Positions 35,909-44,130 of a DNA stretch of 64,000 bases are shown in pieces. The position numbers and the translations under genes are program-made. The stretch covers positions 260,756 to 324,755 of the forward strand of contig NZ_KB893645.1 of assembly GCF_000374125.1 (NCBI RefSeq). The letters run 5' to 3'. Under the pieces are notes generated by a model, which was not told where the DNA came from, made no database searches, and saw only the letters and a program-made list of their open reading frames with translations. Origin of the DNA: Niabella aurantiaca DSM 17617 (GTDB taxonomy: Bacteria > Bacteroidota > Bacteroidia > Chitinophagales > Chitinophagaceae). How positions within the stretch are numbered: the first letter of the stretch is position 1; each line of letters starts with the position of its first letter.

Positions 35909-35947
35909 TATCTTTGTATGCTGATTTTTATTTCCGGGAAACCGGAA
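35909..35947 (+). promoter_or_regulatory. -7 box and leader hairpin upstream of ssrA
   Basis: TATCTTTG (35909-35916) is a perfect -7 match. It lies 86 nt before the mature tmRNA 5' end, implying a processed leader. That leader contains TTCCGG-GAAA-CCGGAA (35932-35947), a perfect stem with a GNRA-type tetraloop. No -33 TTTG was found at the usual distance. Confidence 0.55.
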
Positions 35948-36002
35948 GCAGGTAACCAGGCCTGGCAGCTGAGGGCTGAAGCCAGATAGCTTAAAACTAT
36001 AA

Positions 36003-36377
36003 GGGGGCGCTTGGTTTTGACAGCGTAGATCTTTGAGGGTAGAAGCATGCCGGGCGTTGTGTAATTAGCCCGTTAATCTGAATACTCAAATTTTAAATGG
36101 CAATACTCAGTATGCCATGGCTGCCTAATCAGTGATTAAGTAGTCATTAGGGCCGCGTTGAGCCGGTTGTTCTGTTACCACGCTCCGCCGCCGACTCATC
36201 AAACAAAAACAGGATGCTGTTGCCTCAGGCTGTGCCGGCAGCAAAAGACTCATTCAGCTAAGCGTTTCATTGGTTTGTCCTTTTCCGGTGCTGCGCCGAC
36301 AAATAATACAGGGAATAAGCATGTAGAAGACTTTTGGAGGATATGTTTGGACAGGGGTTCGACTCCCCTCGCCTCCA
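36003..36377 (+). ncRNA. ssrA: Transfer-messenger RNA (tmRNA)
   Basis: A 375-nt tmRNA. The 5' end GGGGGCG pairs with the 3' CGCCTCC as the acceptor stem, and the 3' part has the T-arm GGGGTTCGACTCCCC. CCA is not encoded (CGA follows the discriminator A). The tag reading frame runs 36099-36128: resume codon GGC, then the tag GNTQYAMAA, then TAA. The ending resembles the ALAA/AMAA degradation signals of other tags. It rescues stalled ribosomes with SmpB, which is not in this window. Pseudoknot boundaries not mapped. Confidence 0.95.
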
Positions 36378-36379
36378 CG

Positions 36380-36424
36380 AACAGGTTCCGGTTGCTGAAA
36401 TTCAGTTGCCTGAACCTGTTTTTT
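36380..36424 (+). terminator. Intrinsic terminator of ssrA
   Basis: AACAGGTTC (36380-36388) pairs with GAACCTGTT (36412-36420), with an inner CTGAA/TTCAG stem, ending in six T. It begins 3 nt after the tmRNA. Confidence 0.9.
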
Positions 36425-36549
36425 ATGCGCATGCAGCTCCACTTCCCAGGTGGCTCTGTTGCCCAAAAACCACAAGAGAATGTTACGCAACAGCGTTGAA
36501 ATCTTTCTTCCCCTTAACTAAAAATTGATGCCGGTTTTTGAAGGATGGA

Positions 36550-36580
36550 TTTGCCGGTAAAGATATCTTGTCTATCTTTC
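36550..36580 (+). promoter_or_regulatory. Promoter of the metallophosphoesterase gene, apparently leaderless
   Basis: TTTG (36550-36553), 19-nt spacer, TATCTTTC (36573-36580). Only four C bases separate the -7 box from the ATG at 36585, so transcription should begin at or next to the start codon. Confidence 0.6.
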
Positions 36581-36584
36581 CCCC

Positions 36585-38438
36585 ATGAAACGGATTCTTT
36601 ATATCGGCTTGCTCTGCTTTTTTGCAAAACTGACTTTAGCCCAATCTTCTTTTCAATTTGCCCAGATCTCCGACCTGCACATTGGTTCCCATAATGCTGA
36701 TGAGGATCTGCGGAGGACCATACGGGATATCAACGCCAATCCGGATATCCGGTTTGTGATCGCTTCCGGGGATATTACCGAGTTTGGGTCCGATGCGGAG
36801 ATAAAGCTGGCAAAGCAGCTCCTCGATTCGCTGAACAAACCCTGGTACATCATACCCGGCAACCATGATGACAACTGGTCAGAAAGCGGTACCAATACCT
36901 TTAACCGCATATTTGGCAATGAAGTATTTGCCTTTAATTACGGCGGCATCCATTTCCTGGGCGCCAATTGCGGACCCAATATGAAGATGAGCCCGGGCCA
37001 GGTGCCTTATGGAAATATCGTATGGCTGGATTCCGTGCTGGCCACCATCCCCGAAAGGGAGCCGATCGTATTTGTAGATCATTACCCGCTGGATTCGGGA
37101 TTGAATAACTGGTATGAGATCGCCGACCGGCTAAAGAAACACAATATCCAATTGTATATGTGCGGCCACGGGCATCAGAACCGGCAGTATGATTTTGAAG
37201 GCATTCCCGGTGTAATGGGGCGCTCCAATCTGAGAGCGAAGGACAGCATCGGTGGATATAATGTGATCACCATCGACAATGGACGTGCTGTTTACCGGGA
37301 ACGCAAACCTGGTGTGCAAACAAAAAAAGAGTGGGTAACCGTGGTATTAAAAGATCATCACCTGGATGCAGATACCCGGAGCTGGCCCCGCCCTTCTTAT
37401 ACCATCAACCAAAGCTATCCGCAGGTAAAAGAGATCTGGCGCTACCAGGACTCCTCGGATATTGGTAATGGCTTTGTGTTGTATCGGAACCGGATCATCA
37501 CGCCCGATAGCCGCGGCAGGGTGCTTGCCCTTGATCCCGATGCAAACCGGGTGGTATGGCAGTTTGAGACGGGCGGCAAGATCTATGCGGCGCCCGCCAT
37601 CGAAAAGGACCGGGTGGTGATCCCTTCAACAGACGGCACCATCTATTGCCTGGATGCCGGCAGCGGGGCCCTGCTCTGGTCAACACCTACTGCAAAATCG
37701 ATCGTGGCCACGCCCGTTATCAGGAACGGGACGGTCTTTGTAGGATCTTCAGAAGGAAAATTCAGGGCGCTCCGGTTGGCGGATGGAAAAATAATATGGG
37801 AATATGACAGCGTAAGGAATTTCGTAAAAGCAATGCCCCTTTATACAGAAGGCAAACTGGTCTTTGGCAGCTGGGGCAATGAATTGTATGCGCTCAACAG
37901 TAAGACCGGAAAAGCGGATTGGGTCTTTCACAATGGCTATGGCAACCGGATGCTTTCACCCGCATCCTGTCTGCCGGTCACTGCTTTTGGCCGTATTTTT
38001 ATGGTGGCACCGGATCAGTATATGACCGCGCTGGATGCCGCTACCGGCAGGCTGATCTGGAAACACCGCTGGAATGATCACCGGGTACGGGAATCGATGG
38101 GCCTGTCTGCAGATAAAAAGGTTGTTTTTGCCAAGACCATGCAGGGGCACCTGGTGGGTGTGGATACGAAGGCAGACAGTGCTGTTATTGTATGGAAAAC
38201 GGATAATGTGTTCAACTATGAATTGAACCCTTCAAAGATCACCGAGCGGAAGGGCCGGGTATATGCGTTCAGTGATAAAGGTGTGATCGCCGCCTTTGAC
38301 CGGAAGACCGGCGCAACGGTATGGGTGCATAAAGTGGCCAATTGCCTGGTGCACGACCTGCAGTTCATCAGCGACCGGAAAATAGCCGTAACCACAATGG
38401 ACGGGAAAGTGGTTGTGCTGCAAATCAGCAAAAAATAA
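36585..38438 (+). CDS. Secreted metallophosphoesterase fused to a PQQ-type beta propeller
   Basis: A 617-aa exported protein (signal peptide to about residue 20). Residues 22-240 form a calcineurin-like phosphoesterase: QISDLHIG, SGDITEFG, PGNHDD, VDHYP and CGHGHQ carry the two-metal ligands. From about 280 on there are repeated GxxxALDxxTGxxxW units (VLALDPDANRVVWQFETGG, IYCLDAGSGALLWS and others), a PQQ/quinoprotein-like propeller of about seven blades. No PQQ-dehydrogenase catalytic site is evident, so the propeller is probably a binding scaffold. Stop and next start overlap (TAATG). Substrate unknown. Confidence 0.88.
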   Translation: MKRILYIGLLCFFAKLTLAQSSFQFAQISDLHIGSHNADEDLRRTIRDINANPDIRFVIASGDITEFGSDAEIKLAKQLLDSLNKPWYIIPGNHDDNWSESGTNTFNRIFGNEVFAFNYGGIHFLGANCGPNMKMSPGQVPYGNIVWLDSVLATIPEREPIVFVDHYPLDSGLNNWYEIADRLKKHNIQLYMCGHGHQNRQYDFEGIPGVMGRSNLRAKDSIGGYNVITIDNGRAVYRERKPGVQTKKEWVTVVLKDHHLDADTRSWPRPSYTINQSYPQVKEIWRYQDSSDIGNGFVLYRNRIITPDSRGRVLALDPDANRVVWQFETGGKIYAAPAIEKDRVVIPSTDGTIYCLDAGSGALLWSTPTAKSIVATPVIRNGTVFVGSSEGKFRALRLADGKIIWEYDSVRNFVKAMPLYTEGKLVFGSWGNELYALNSKTGKADWVFHNGYGNRMLSPASCLPVTAFGRIFMVAPDQYMTALDAATGRLIWKHRWNDHRVRESMGLSADKKVVFAKTMQGHLVGVDTKADSAVIVWKTDNVFNYELNPSKITERKGRVYAFSDKGVIAAFDRKTGATVWVHKVANCLVHDLQFISDRKIAVTTMDGKVVVLQISKK

Positions 38439-39127
38439 TGCGGCCGGACTATCATATCATTCATTCAGACGATGGTTCGGATAGTGTGGGGATCAGCGGC
38501 ACAGATATCTCTTTTCATTCTACCCGGGGCGCGTTTACAGAGTCCATGCAGGTCTTCATTGAAAACGGGCTGAAATATTATCTGGAGGGGCACCGGCCCG
38601 CAGGGCTCAGTATTCTTGAAGTGGGCTTTGGTACGGGGTTGAATGCGCTGCTGACTGCATTGACACTGAAGGGGCGGAATGTGGATATGCATTATACCGG
38701 TGTTGACCGCTATCCGCTTGCGGCGGCTGTTTATGGCCGGCTCAACTATGGTACGCTTACCCATGCCCCGGGCTTATATGAGCAATTGATGACGGCCCCC
38801 TGGAATGCGGAAGTGCGGATCGGGGAAGGGCTGCTGCTGCAAAAGATCCGGGCAGACCTGCGGGAGTATCAGCCCGGCCGCGAATACGATATCTGCTTTT
38901 TTGATGCGTTTGCACCCGGTGATCAACCCGAGCTCTGGACGATCGGTGTATTTAAAAAAATAAGGGAGCATATGAAAGAGGGCGGCGTATTGGTGACCTA
39001 TTGCTCCAAATCGGTGGTACGCAAAACCCTGAAGGAGGCAGGCTTTGTGGTACAAAAACTCAAGGGACCTCCGGGAAAACGGGAAGTAGTACGTGCCATA
39101 GCGGCATCAATGCCCTTGAGCGGCTGA
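38438..39127 (+). CDS. mnmD: tRNA 5-methylaminomethyl-2-thiouridine-34 methyltransferase, stand-alone MnmD
   Basis: A 229-aa SAM-dependent methyltransferase equal to the N-terminal half of E. coli MnmC. ILEVGFGTGLNALLT is the SAM loop, then DICFFDAFAPGDQPELW, the family signature, and VTYCSKSVVRKTLKEAGF. It makes mnm5U at the tRNA wobble position. The oxidase half (MnmC FAD domain) is absent, as in most Bacteroidota. The start ATG overlaps the upstream stop by 1 nt; its 3' end overlaps the DUF4126 gene tail-to-tail by 21 nt. Confidence 0.93.
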   Translation: MRPDYHIIHSDDGSDSVGISGTDISFHSTRGAFTESMQVFIENGLKYYLEGHRPAGLSILEVGFGTGLNALLTALTLKGRNVDMHYTGVDRYPLAAAVYGRLNYGTLTHAPGLYEQLMTAPWNAEVRIGEGLLLQKIRADLREYQPGREYDICFFDAFAPGDQPELWTIGVFKKIREHMKEGGVLVTYCSKSVVRKTLKEAGFVVQKLKGPPGKREVVRAIAASMPLSG

Positions 39128-39697
39128 AGGGTGGCCCCGCATTTTGCGGATCATTTTTTTAATGATCCAGATAAAGAACAGGACAAATAAGACCGCCATG
39201 ATCACGGGTATCAGGAAGCTCAGGACCGATCCTCCGATGGCGGCGGCATTTTCTCCGGTAGCCACTACATTGTTCCCGGTTCCAAGTGTTGTTTTACTGC
39301 TGAGCAGCCGCAGCAGCCCGGTTCCGGAGGCGATCAGCCCCGCGCCTCCGCCTCCGGCAACAATACCAATGATCCATCGCATCCAATCGTTATCAATAGG
39401 GATCACCGAAGTGGCCAGTAAGGTACCCGCAACAGCAGCCAGCGGTGCTGCGATCGTGTCGAGGATGTTGTCAATAAAAGGAATGTAATAGCCCGCGATC
39501 TCAAAAACGGTGGCAATACCCAGGGCGATCAGTGCCGGCATAGAGGAAAGCCATACAAAGCTTTCAGAAAAATGGAACAGCTCAAACCGGCCCGCAAGGC
39601 CCGCAACGAGCATGGGGACAAAGACCCTGAAACCGCAACATGCGGCCAGTGCGATACCAAGAGCGGCAGCCGAAAAGGTTTGTACATCCCAATTCAT
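39107..39697 (-). CDS. DUF4126 membrane protein
   Basis: A 196-aa protein with several hydrophobic helices and Gly/Ala-rich loops. ALGIALAACCGFRVFVPML near the N-terminus, GYYIPFIDNILDTIAAPLA and the Gly-rich GIVAGGGGAGLIASGTG identify DUF4126. Ends in a basic tail. Function unknown; inner membrane expected. ATG 39697 chosen because the upstream extension to 39961 has no family features. Convergent with mnmD, sharing 21 nt. Confidence 0.85.
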   Translation of the reverse strand: MNWDVQTFSAAALGIALAACCGFRVFVPMLVAGLAGRFELFHFSESFVWLSSMPALIALGIATVFEIAGYYIPFIDNILDTIAAPLAAVAGTLLATSVIPIDNDWMRWIIGIVAGGGGAGLIASGTGLLRLLSSKTTLGTGNNVVATGENAAAIGGSVLSFLIPVIMAVLFVLFFIWIIKKMIRKMRGHPSAAQGH

Positions 39698-39929
39698 ACA
39701 GTAATTTACAAAATTCGGGGCATATGCTGTTTTTTTTAACAGTGTGGGAGATGCGCCAGCGCAGATCCGCAAAAATGATAAGCCGGGTGCCAGTGTTCCC
39801 TTTGTGATCAGGACAAAGCCGTGGTGAAGAGCCCGGATCGTTTGTATGTACCCGGGAAATCGGCAGGAAAACCTGCGCACCGATGAAAAGCGGGATACAC
39901 CTGGCGAATACAGTGATATTTGAATTTTG

Positions 39930-39937
39930 TACATTTG
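39930..39937 (+). promoter_or_regulatory. -7 element of the AraC-family gene, apparently leaderless
   Basis: TACATTTG, a perfect TAnnTTTG, ends 4 nt before the ATG at 39942. No -33 TTTG at 19-20 nt. Predicts an mRNA starting at or next to the start codon, and rules out the upstream TTG start at 39927. Confidence 0.55.
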
Positions 39938-39941
39938 TAAT

Positions 39942-40862
39942 ATGGAATTCCTGGAAACCATTGTACAGTATTATAAGTCCACCGGCCGGTCGGTACCGGA
40001 GGAACTGCTGAGGTCGGATGGGAGGTCGCAGCATTTTAATGTGCTGAAGCGACAGAACAGTCTGCGCTCCTTGCCCTTTCACCGCAGGGATTATTATAAG
40101 ATCTGCCTTTCAACAGGCGGGGCGGTGTTCCGTGCGGATGCGGGAGAAGTGACCATTGATCAGCCGGTGATCTGCTTTACGGATCCGGATATTAAAATGG
40201 GGTTTGATACCTATCGCGAAGCCCAGGGAGGCTATCTCAGCATTTTTAATGAGCAGTATCTTACTTCAGATCTGAAACGGGAATTCAAAAAGGTACAGAC
40301 AATGCTCAGCGACCGGTTGTTCCCGTTCCTGTTATTATCGGGTGATGAATACCATACGCTTTTCGGTTATTTTCAATTGATGGAAAGGGAGTACTGCAGC
40401 ACGTTGCCGTATAAAAAGGAGCTGATGCTGAGTTTTTTGCGATTGATCTTCAACACCGTGATCCGGTTTCAGAAAGCGCGTACCCTGAGCGACGACAAAT
40501 CGGAACGGCCGGACCGCCTGGTATCCGGTTTTCTTCAGCTGCTGAACGGGCAGTTCCCTGTTGACGCTCCGGATACCCTGCTCCGCCTCAGAAATCCCGG
40601 TGATTTTGCAGCGCTGCTACACGTGCATGTGAATCATCTGAACCATACAGTGCGGAAGCTGACCGGTAAATCTACCAGCCATATCATCCGGGAACGCATC
40701 CTCGAAGAAGCCATGGATCTCCTGAAGAATTCCGACTGGAATATTTCAGCAATCGGAAATAGCCTGGGTTTTGAATACGTTCAGCATTTTTCGCAGTTCT
40801 TCCGGAAGCATACCGGCGAAAGCCCGGGCCGGTACCGGAGCGCTTTTTTTGTTCATGTTTGA
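39942..40862 (+). CDS. AraC-family transcriptional regulator
   Basis: A 306-aa regulator with an N-terminal cupin-like sensing part (about 20-200, LSTGGAVFRADAGEVTIDQPVICFTDP). The C-terminal AraC HTH (about 215-300) contains HVNHLNHTVRKLTGKSTSHIIRE and the second helix NISAIGNSLGFEYVQHFSQFFRKHTGESPGRYR. The adjacent Bcr/CflA-like transporter gene 84 nt downstream on the same strand is a natural target. Effector unknown. Confidence 0.9.
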   Translation: MEFLETIVQYYKSTGRSVPEELLRSDGRSQHFNVLKRQNSLRSLPFHRRDYYKICLSTGGAVFRADAGEVTIDQPVICFTDPDIKMGFDTYREAQGGYLSIFNEQYLTSDLKREFKKVQTMLSDRLFPFLLLSGDEYHTLFGYFQLMEREYCSTLPYKKELMLSFLRLIFNTVIRFQKARTLSDDKSERPDRLVSGFLQLLNGQFPVDAPDTLLRLRNPGDFAALLHVHVNHLNHTVRKLTGKSTSHIIRERILEEAMDLLKNSDWNISAIGNSLGFEYVQHFSQFFRKHTGESPGRYRSAFFVHV

Positions 40863-40914
40863 TTTTTGTATAAAATTGTTTGAATCGGGTACCCGTAAAA
40901 GGGCGCTGGTCCGG

Positions 40915-40922
40915 TAGCTTTG
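40915..40922 (+). promoter_or_regulatory. -7 element of the MFS transporter gene
   Basis: TAGCTTTG matches TAnnTTTG and lies 24 nt before ATG 40947, supporting that start. No good -33 at standard distance, which would fit an activator-dependent promoter. Confidence 0.5.
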
Positions 40923-40946
40923 CCGCTTCGATTAAAAGCATCAGCT

Positions 40947-42155
40947 ATGCAGCAGACCAATAGGCAAACAGGCATATCCACCGTTCTGGCGTTTTTATTG
41001 ATCCCCATATCGGGGCTCGCGCTGGATATTTATATTCCCTCTTTTCCCCAGATGGTGGAAGGATTACAGACCACGGCAGCAAACGTCCGCTTAACAATGA
41101 CGGTGTACCTGGTCAGCTATGGCATTTCCCAGCTTTTTGTGGGAGGCCTTGTGGACAGCTTTGGAAGATACCGGCCCGGGATGACGGCGCTGGCACTTTT
41201 TGTGCTGACCAGTTTTTTGATCACGCAGCTGGACCGTATGGACTGGCTGCTTGTGCTGCGGGCCATCCAGGGTTTTTTGATTGCAGTGATCATGGTGGCC
41301 AAGCGCTCTTTTTTTATCGATGTATTTGAGGGGGAAAAACAAAAGCACTATACCAGCCTGCTTTCAATTGTTTGGTCCGCAGCGCCCATACTGGCACCCT
41401 TTTTAGGCGGCTACCTGGAGCATTTTTTCGGATGGAGGGCCAATTTTTATTTCCTGGCAATTTACGGGCTGGTGTTGCTGATACTGGAGGCATGCTTCAG
41501 CGGTGAAACCTTGAAGGAACGGCGCCCGTTCCGCCTGGCGATGCTCGTAGGCAGCTACCGGCAAATGCTGGCCGCCCGGGACTTTAGCTACGGTATTCTT
41601 GTACTGGGGCTGAGTTATTCCATGGTCATTGTATTCAATATGGCGGCGCCGTTCATTATTGAGAATGTTTTCCATTATACGGCGGTACAAACCGGCTACG
41701 GCGCGCTGGTATCCGGCCTGGCGCTGCTCGCAGGAGGATTGTTCAGCAAATGGCTGTTGCGGAAACCGCTGTTCCGGAAACTGAGGAACGGGCTGCTGGT
41801 GCAACTGGGGATGGCCATTGCTATGTACTGCATCGCGCTCCGTTTTCATCATGTTATTTTTATGATGGTATTTGTGGCGCTGTTGCATTTTCAGATAGGG
41901 TATCTTTACAATTGTTATTTTACTTATTGCCTGACGCGGTTTCCGGCGATGGCGGGTATGTCCGGAGGGGTCACCAGCGGCGGCAGCTATATCGTTACAT
42001 CATTTGCCAGCTATGCCCTGGCAGGTGTTTTGAATATTTACGATGTAAGCGGTTTATCAGTCAGCTATATGGTGTTTTCCCTTTTGATCGGGGTATTGCT
42101 GTTGTTGCTGTATCCCGTTATGGGAAGCCGGGCTACGGGGGCTTTAACGGTCTGA
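40947..42155 (+). CDS. MFS transporter, Bcr/CflA-type drug efflux family
   Basis: A 402-aa protein with 12 predicted helices. The first-helix motif LALDIYIPSFPQMVEGL and VSYGISQLFVGGLVDSFGRYRPGM (DHA1 motif A region) are typical of Bcr/CflA exporters. VVLILEACFSGETLKERRP marks the central loop. Proton-driven efflux of drugs or dipeptides is the family role. Preceded by the AraC regulator. Its 3' end overlaps the next (minus-strand) gene by 12 nt. Confidence 0.88.
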   Translation: MQQTNRQTGISTVLAFLLIPISGLALDIYIPSFPQMVEGLQTTAANVRLTMTVYLVSYGISQLFVGGLVDSFGRYRPGMTALALFVLTSFLITQLDRMDWLLVLRAIQGFLIAVIMVAKRSFFIDVFEGEKQKHYTSLLSIVWSAAPILAPFLGGYLEHFFGWRANFYFLAIYGLVLLILEACFSGETLKERRPFRLAMLVGSYRQMLAARDFSYGILVLGLSYSMVIVFNMAAPFIIENVFHYTAVQTGYGALVSGLALLAGGLFSKWLLRKPLFRKLRNGLLVQLGMAIAMYCIALRFHHVIFMMVFVALLHFQIGYLYNCYFTYCLTRFPAMAGMSGGVTSGGSYIVTSFASYALAGVLNIYDVSGLSVSYMVFSLLIGVLLLLLYPVMGSRATGALTV

Positions 42156-42827
42156 AGTGTAGCGGTCTGAAAGTTCCATCATTTCCTTCCATGTGTAACG
42201 GAAAACGCCGGGTTGGCCGGTATGCACGGCTTCGATCATGGCATTGGCAACATCGCCGGCATCGATCGCCCTGTATTTTGACCAGGAGCCGGAAAGCAGC
42301 GCAGATGCCGGCTTCATGATTCGCTGGCTGATGGCTTCCATGCGCCGTTTTTCTTTTCGGTCGCCCAGTAGCAGGCTGGGCTGCATGATGTGCAGGCTGG
42401 GCATGCCGGTAGCGATCAGGTCTTCTTCGGTCCTTCCTTTCAGTTGTAAATAAAAGTTGCTGCTGTTGCTGCCGGCACCAATGGCGGAAACCAGTACCAT
42501 TTCCCTGCAACCCATTTCCAACGCCATCCGGCATACCCGCAGCGGGATATCATGATCGATCTGCCAGTAACGCTTTTTATCGCCGCCTACTTTTTTCAGG
42601 GTGGTGCCGATGGCGCAGAATACAACATCTACATCAATAAGCGCCAGCAGTATGGATTCTGCATCGCTGAAGTCGACCAGCTTTTCCTCCTGTTTGGGAA
42701 GCCGGGATGTTGCGGGCCAACGCACCAGTGTCTTTATGATGCCGTACTCAGGGTCTTCTGATAAATATTGAAGCAATCGCGATCCAATGAGCCCGCCGGA
42801 ACCGACGATTGCCGCGGTTTTTTTTCC
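42144..42827 (-). CDS. NAD(P)-binding Rossmann protein, atypical SDR (HTATIP2-like)
   Basis: A 227-aa cytosolic protein. AAIVGSGGLIGSRLLQYL is the GxxGxxG nucleotide loop. VDVVFCAIGTTLKKVGGDKKRYWQID and VLVSAIGAGSNSSNFYLQLKG resemble the HTATIP2/TIP30-like atypical SDR group; the Y-x3-K pair is YLQLK. YTWKEMM near the C-terminus fits the same group. Physiological substrate unknown. ATG 42827 chosen over 42854. Its start is only 39 nt from the divergent murB start. Confidence 0.85.
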   Translation of the reverse strand, partial: GKKTAAIVGSGGLIGSRLLQYLSEDPEYGIIKTLVRWPATSRLPKQEEKLVDFSDAESILLALIDVDVVFCAIGTTLKKVGGDKKRYWQIDHDIPLRVCRMALEMGCREMVLVSAIGAGSNSSNFYLQLKGRTEEDLIATGMPSLHIMQPSLLLGDRKEKRRMEAISQRIMKPASALLSGSWSKYRAIDAGDVANAMIEAVHTGQPGVFRYTWKEMMELSDRYTSDR

Positions 42828-42866
42828 CATAGAAAGAATAATGTTACTTTGCAATACTTTAAAGCT

Positions 42867-43883
42867 ATGGAAATTCTGGATAATATTTCTTTAAAACCAT
42901 ACAACAGTTTTGGCATCCGGGCAAGCGCCCGGTATTTTACCCGGGTGGCCTCGGTGCCGGAGCTGCAGGAGGCATTGGCATGGGCCAAACGGGAAGAGAC
43001 TCCCTCACTGATCATAGGTGGGGGCAGCAATATTTTGTTGCGGGAGAATTATGATGGGTTGGTGATCAAAAATGAATTGCTGGGATACGAGGTGCTGGAA
43101 ACCGGTGAAGATTTTGTAAACGTAAAAGTAAGTGCAGGGGAGGTGTGGCACCAGTTTGTATTGCATTGCCTGGAGCACCAGTATGCCGGTATAGAAAATT
43201 TGGCGCTGATCCCGGGTTGTGTGGGGGCGTCTCCCATGCAGAATATCGGGGCCTATGGGGTGGAGGTCCGGGATGTGTTCCATGGGCTTACCGCGGTGCA
43301 CCGGTATGAGGGATATACCAGAACGTTTACCAATGAGGAATGTGCATTCGGTTACCGCGAAAGTGTATTTAAAAATGTGTACCGGGATCAGTTTGTGATC
43401 ACCGATGTAACCTACCGCCTTCGTACCAATCCGGTCTTCCATATAGAATATGGTGCTATCAGACAGGAGCTGGAACGGCTCCGTATTTCGGAGCTTTCTA
43501 TCCGGGCCATAGCCCGGGCGGTTATCAACATCCGGTCCTCCAAACTCCCGGATCCGGCCGTGATCGGGAATGCCGGCAGTTTTTTTAAGAACCCCGTTGT
43601 GGACAAAGAAAAATATATGTTGCTGAAAGCGGCGTTCCCGGACCTGGTAGCTTACGAAAATGAGGATGGATCCATGAAGCTGGCAGCCGGCTGGCTGATT
43701 GAGCATGCCGGTTTAAAAGGTTATCGCAACGGCGATGCGGGGGTGCATGAAAAGCAGGCCCTGGTGCTTGTTAATTATAAAGATGCCACGGGTCCGGAGA
43801 TCCTGGAGATCTGCAAGCTGGTGATCGATACCGTTTTTAAAAAGTATGGAGTGGAGCTGTATCCGGAAGTGAATATTGTCTAA
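42867..43883 (+). CDS. murB: UDP-N-acetylenolpyruvoylglucosamine reductase
   Basis: A 338-aa FAD enzyme completing UDP-MurNAc synthesis. Motifs: YNSFGIRASARYF, LIIGGGSNILL (FAD), IPGCVGASPMQNIGAYGVEV, FGYRESVFK, and GNAGSFFKNPVV with the catalytic Ser. C-terminal AAGWLIEHAGLKGYR and HEKQALVLVN follow; the form with the Tyr loop corresponds to type I MurB. TTACTTTG 16 nt upstream of the ATG is a probable -7 box, supporting ATG 42867. Confidence 0.97.
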   Translation: MEILDNISLKPYNSFGIRASARYFTRVASVPELQEALAWAKREETPSLIIGGGSNILLRENYDGLVIKNELLGYEVLETGEDFVNVKVSAGEVWHQFVLHCLEHQYAGIENLALIPGCVGASPMQNIGAYGVEVRDVFHGLTAVHRYEGYTRTFTNEECAFGYRESVFKNVYRDQFVITDVTYRLRTNPVFHIEYGAIRQELERLRISELSIRAIARAVINIRSSKLPDPAVIGNAGSFFKNPVVDKEKYMLLKAAFPDLVAYENEDGSMKLAAGWLIEHAGLKGYRNGDAGVHEKQALVLVNYKDATGPEILEICKLVIDTVFKKYGVELYPEVNIV

Positions 43884-44083
43884 AGGCAATGTTCCAGGTT
43901 TGAAGTTTATCCCTGTTATCAGTATATATTCGATCCGTGCGGGTATCATTGCTTGCAGAACAGGGCCGGTTTCTGGTTTAGTGCGGTTAAAAGTTGTTTA
44001 TGGAGGTTGATGTGCCTGGGTTTAATATGCATTTCCACATTTTCACATTATTCCAATGTTGGGTGTCCGGTATATCGTAACAA

Positions 44084-44115
44084 TTTGTTCATATTATACG
44101 GGATGATTACCTTTG
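44084..44115 (+). promoter_or_regulatory. Promoter of the outer-membrane barrel gene
   Basis: TTTG (44084-44087), 20-nt spacer, TACCTTTG (44108-44115). Predicted transcription start near 44119, so the true start codon is ATG 44131, not the TTG inside the -7 box at 44113. Confidence 0.78.
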
Positions 44116-44130
44116 CGCAAATTTTTTAAA

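Noticed and set aside
36340-36377. Possible tRNA from the T-arm-like GGTTCGACTCCCC
   Set aside because: It is the 3' half of tmRNA, pairing with the 5' GGGGGCG at 36003; no D- or anticodon arm is present nearby.
44113-44130. TTG start for the outer-membrane barrel protein
   Set aside because: The TTG is part of the -7 box TACCTTTG, upstream of the predicted transcription start; ATG 44131 begins a normal signal peptide.
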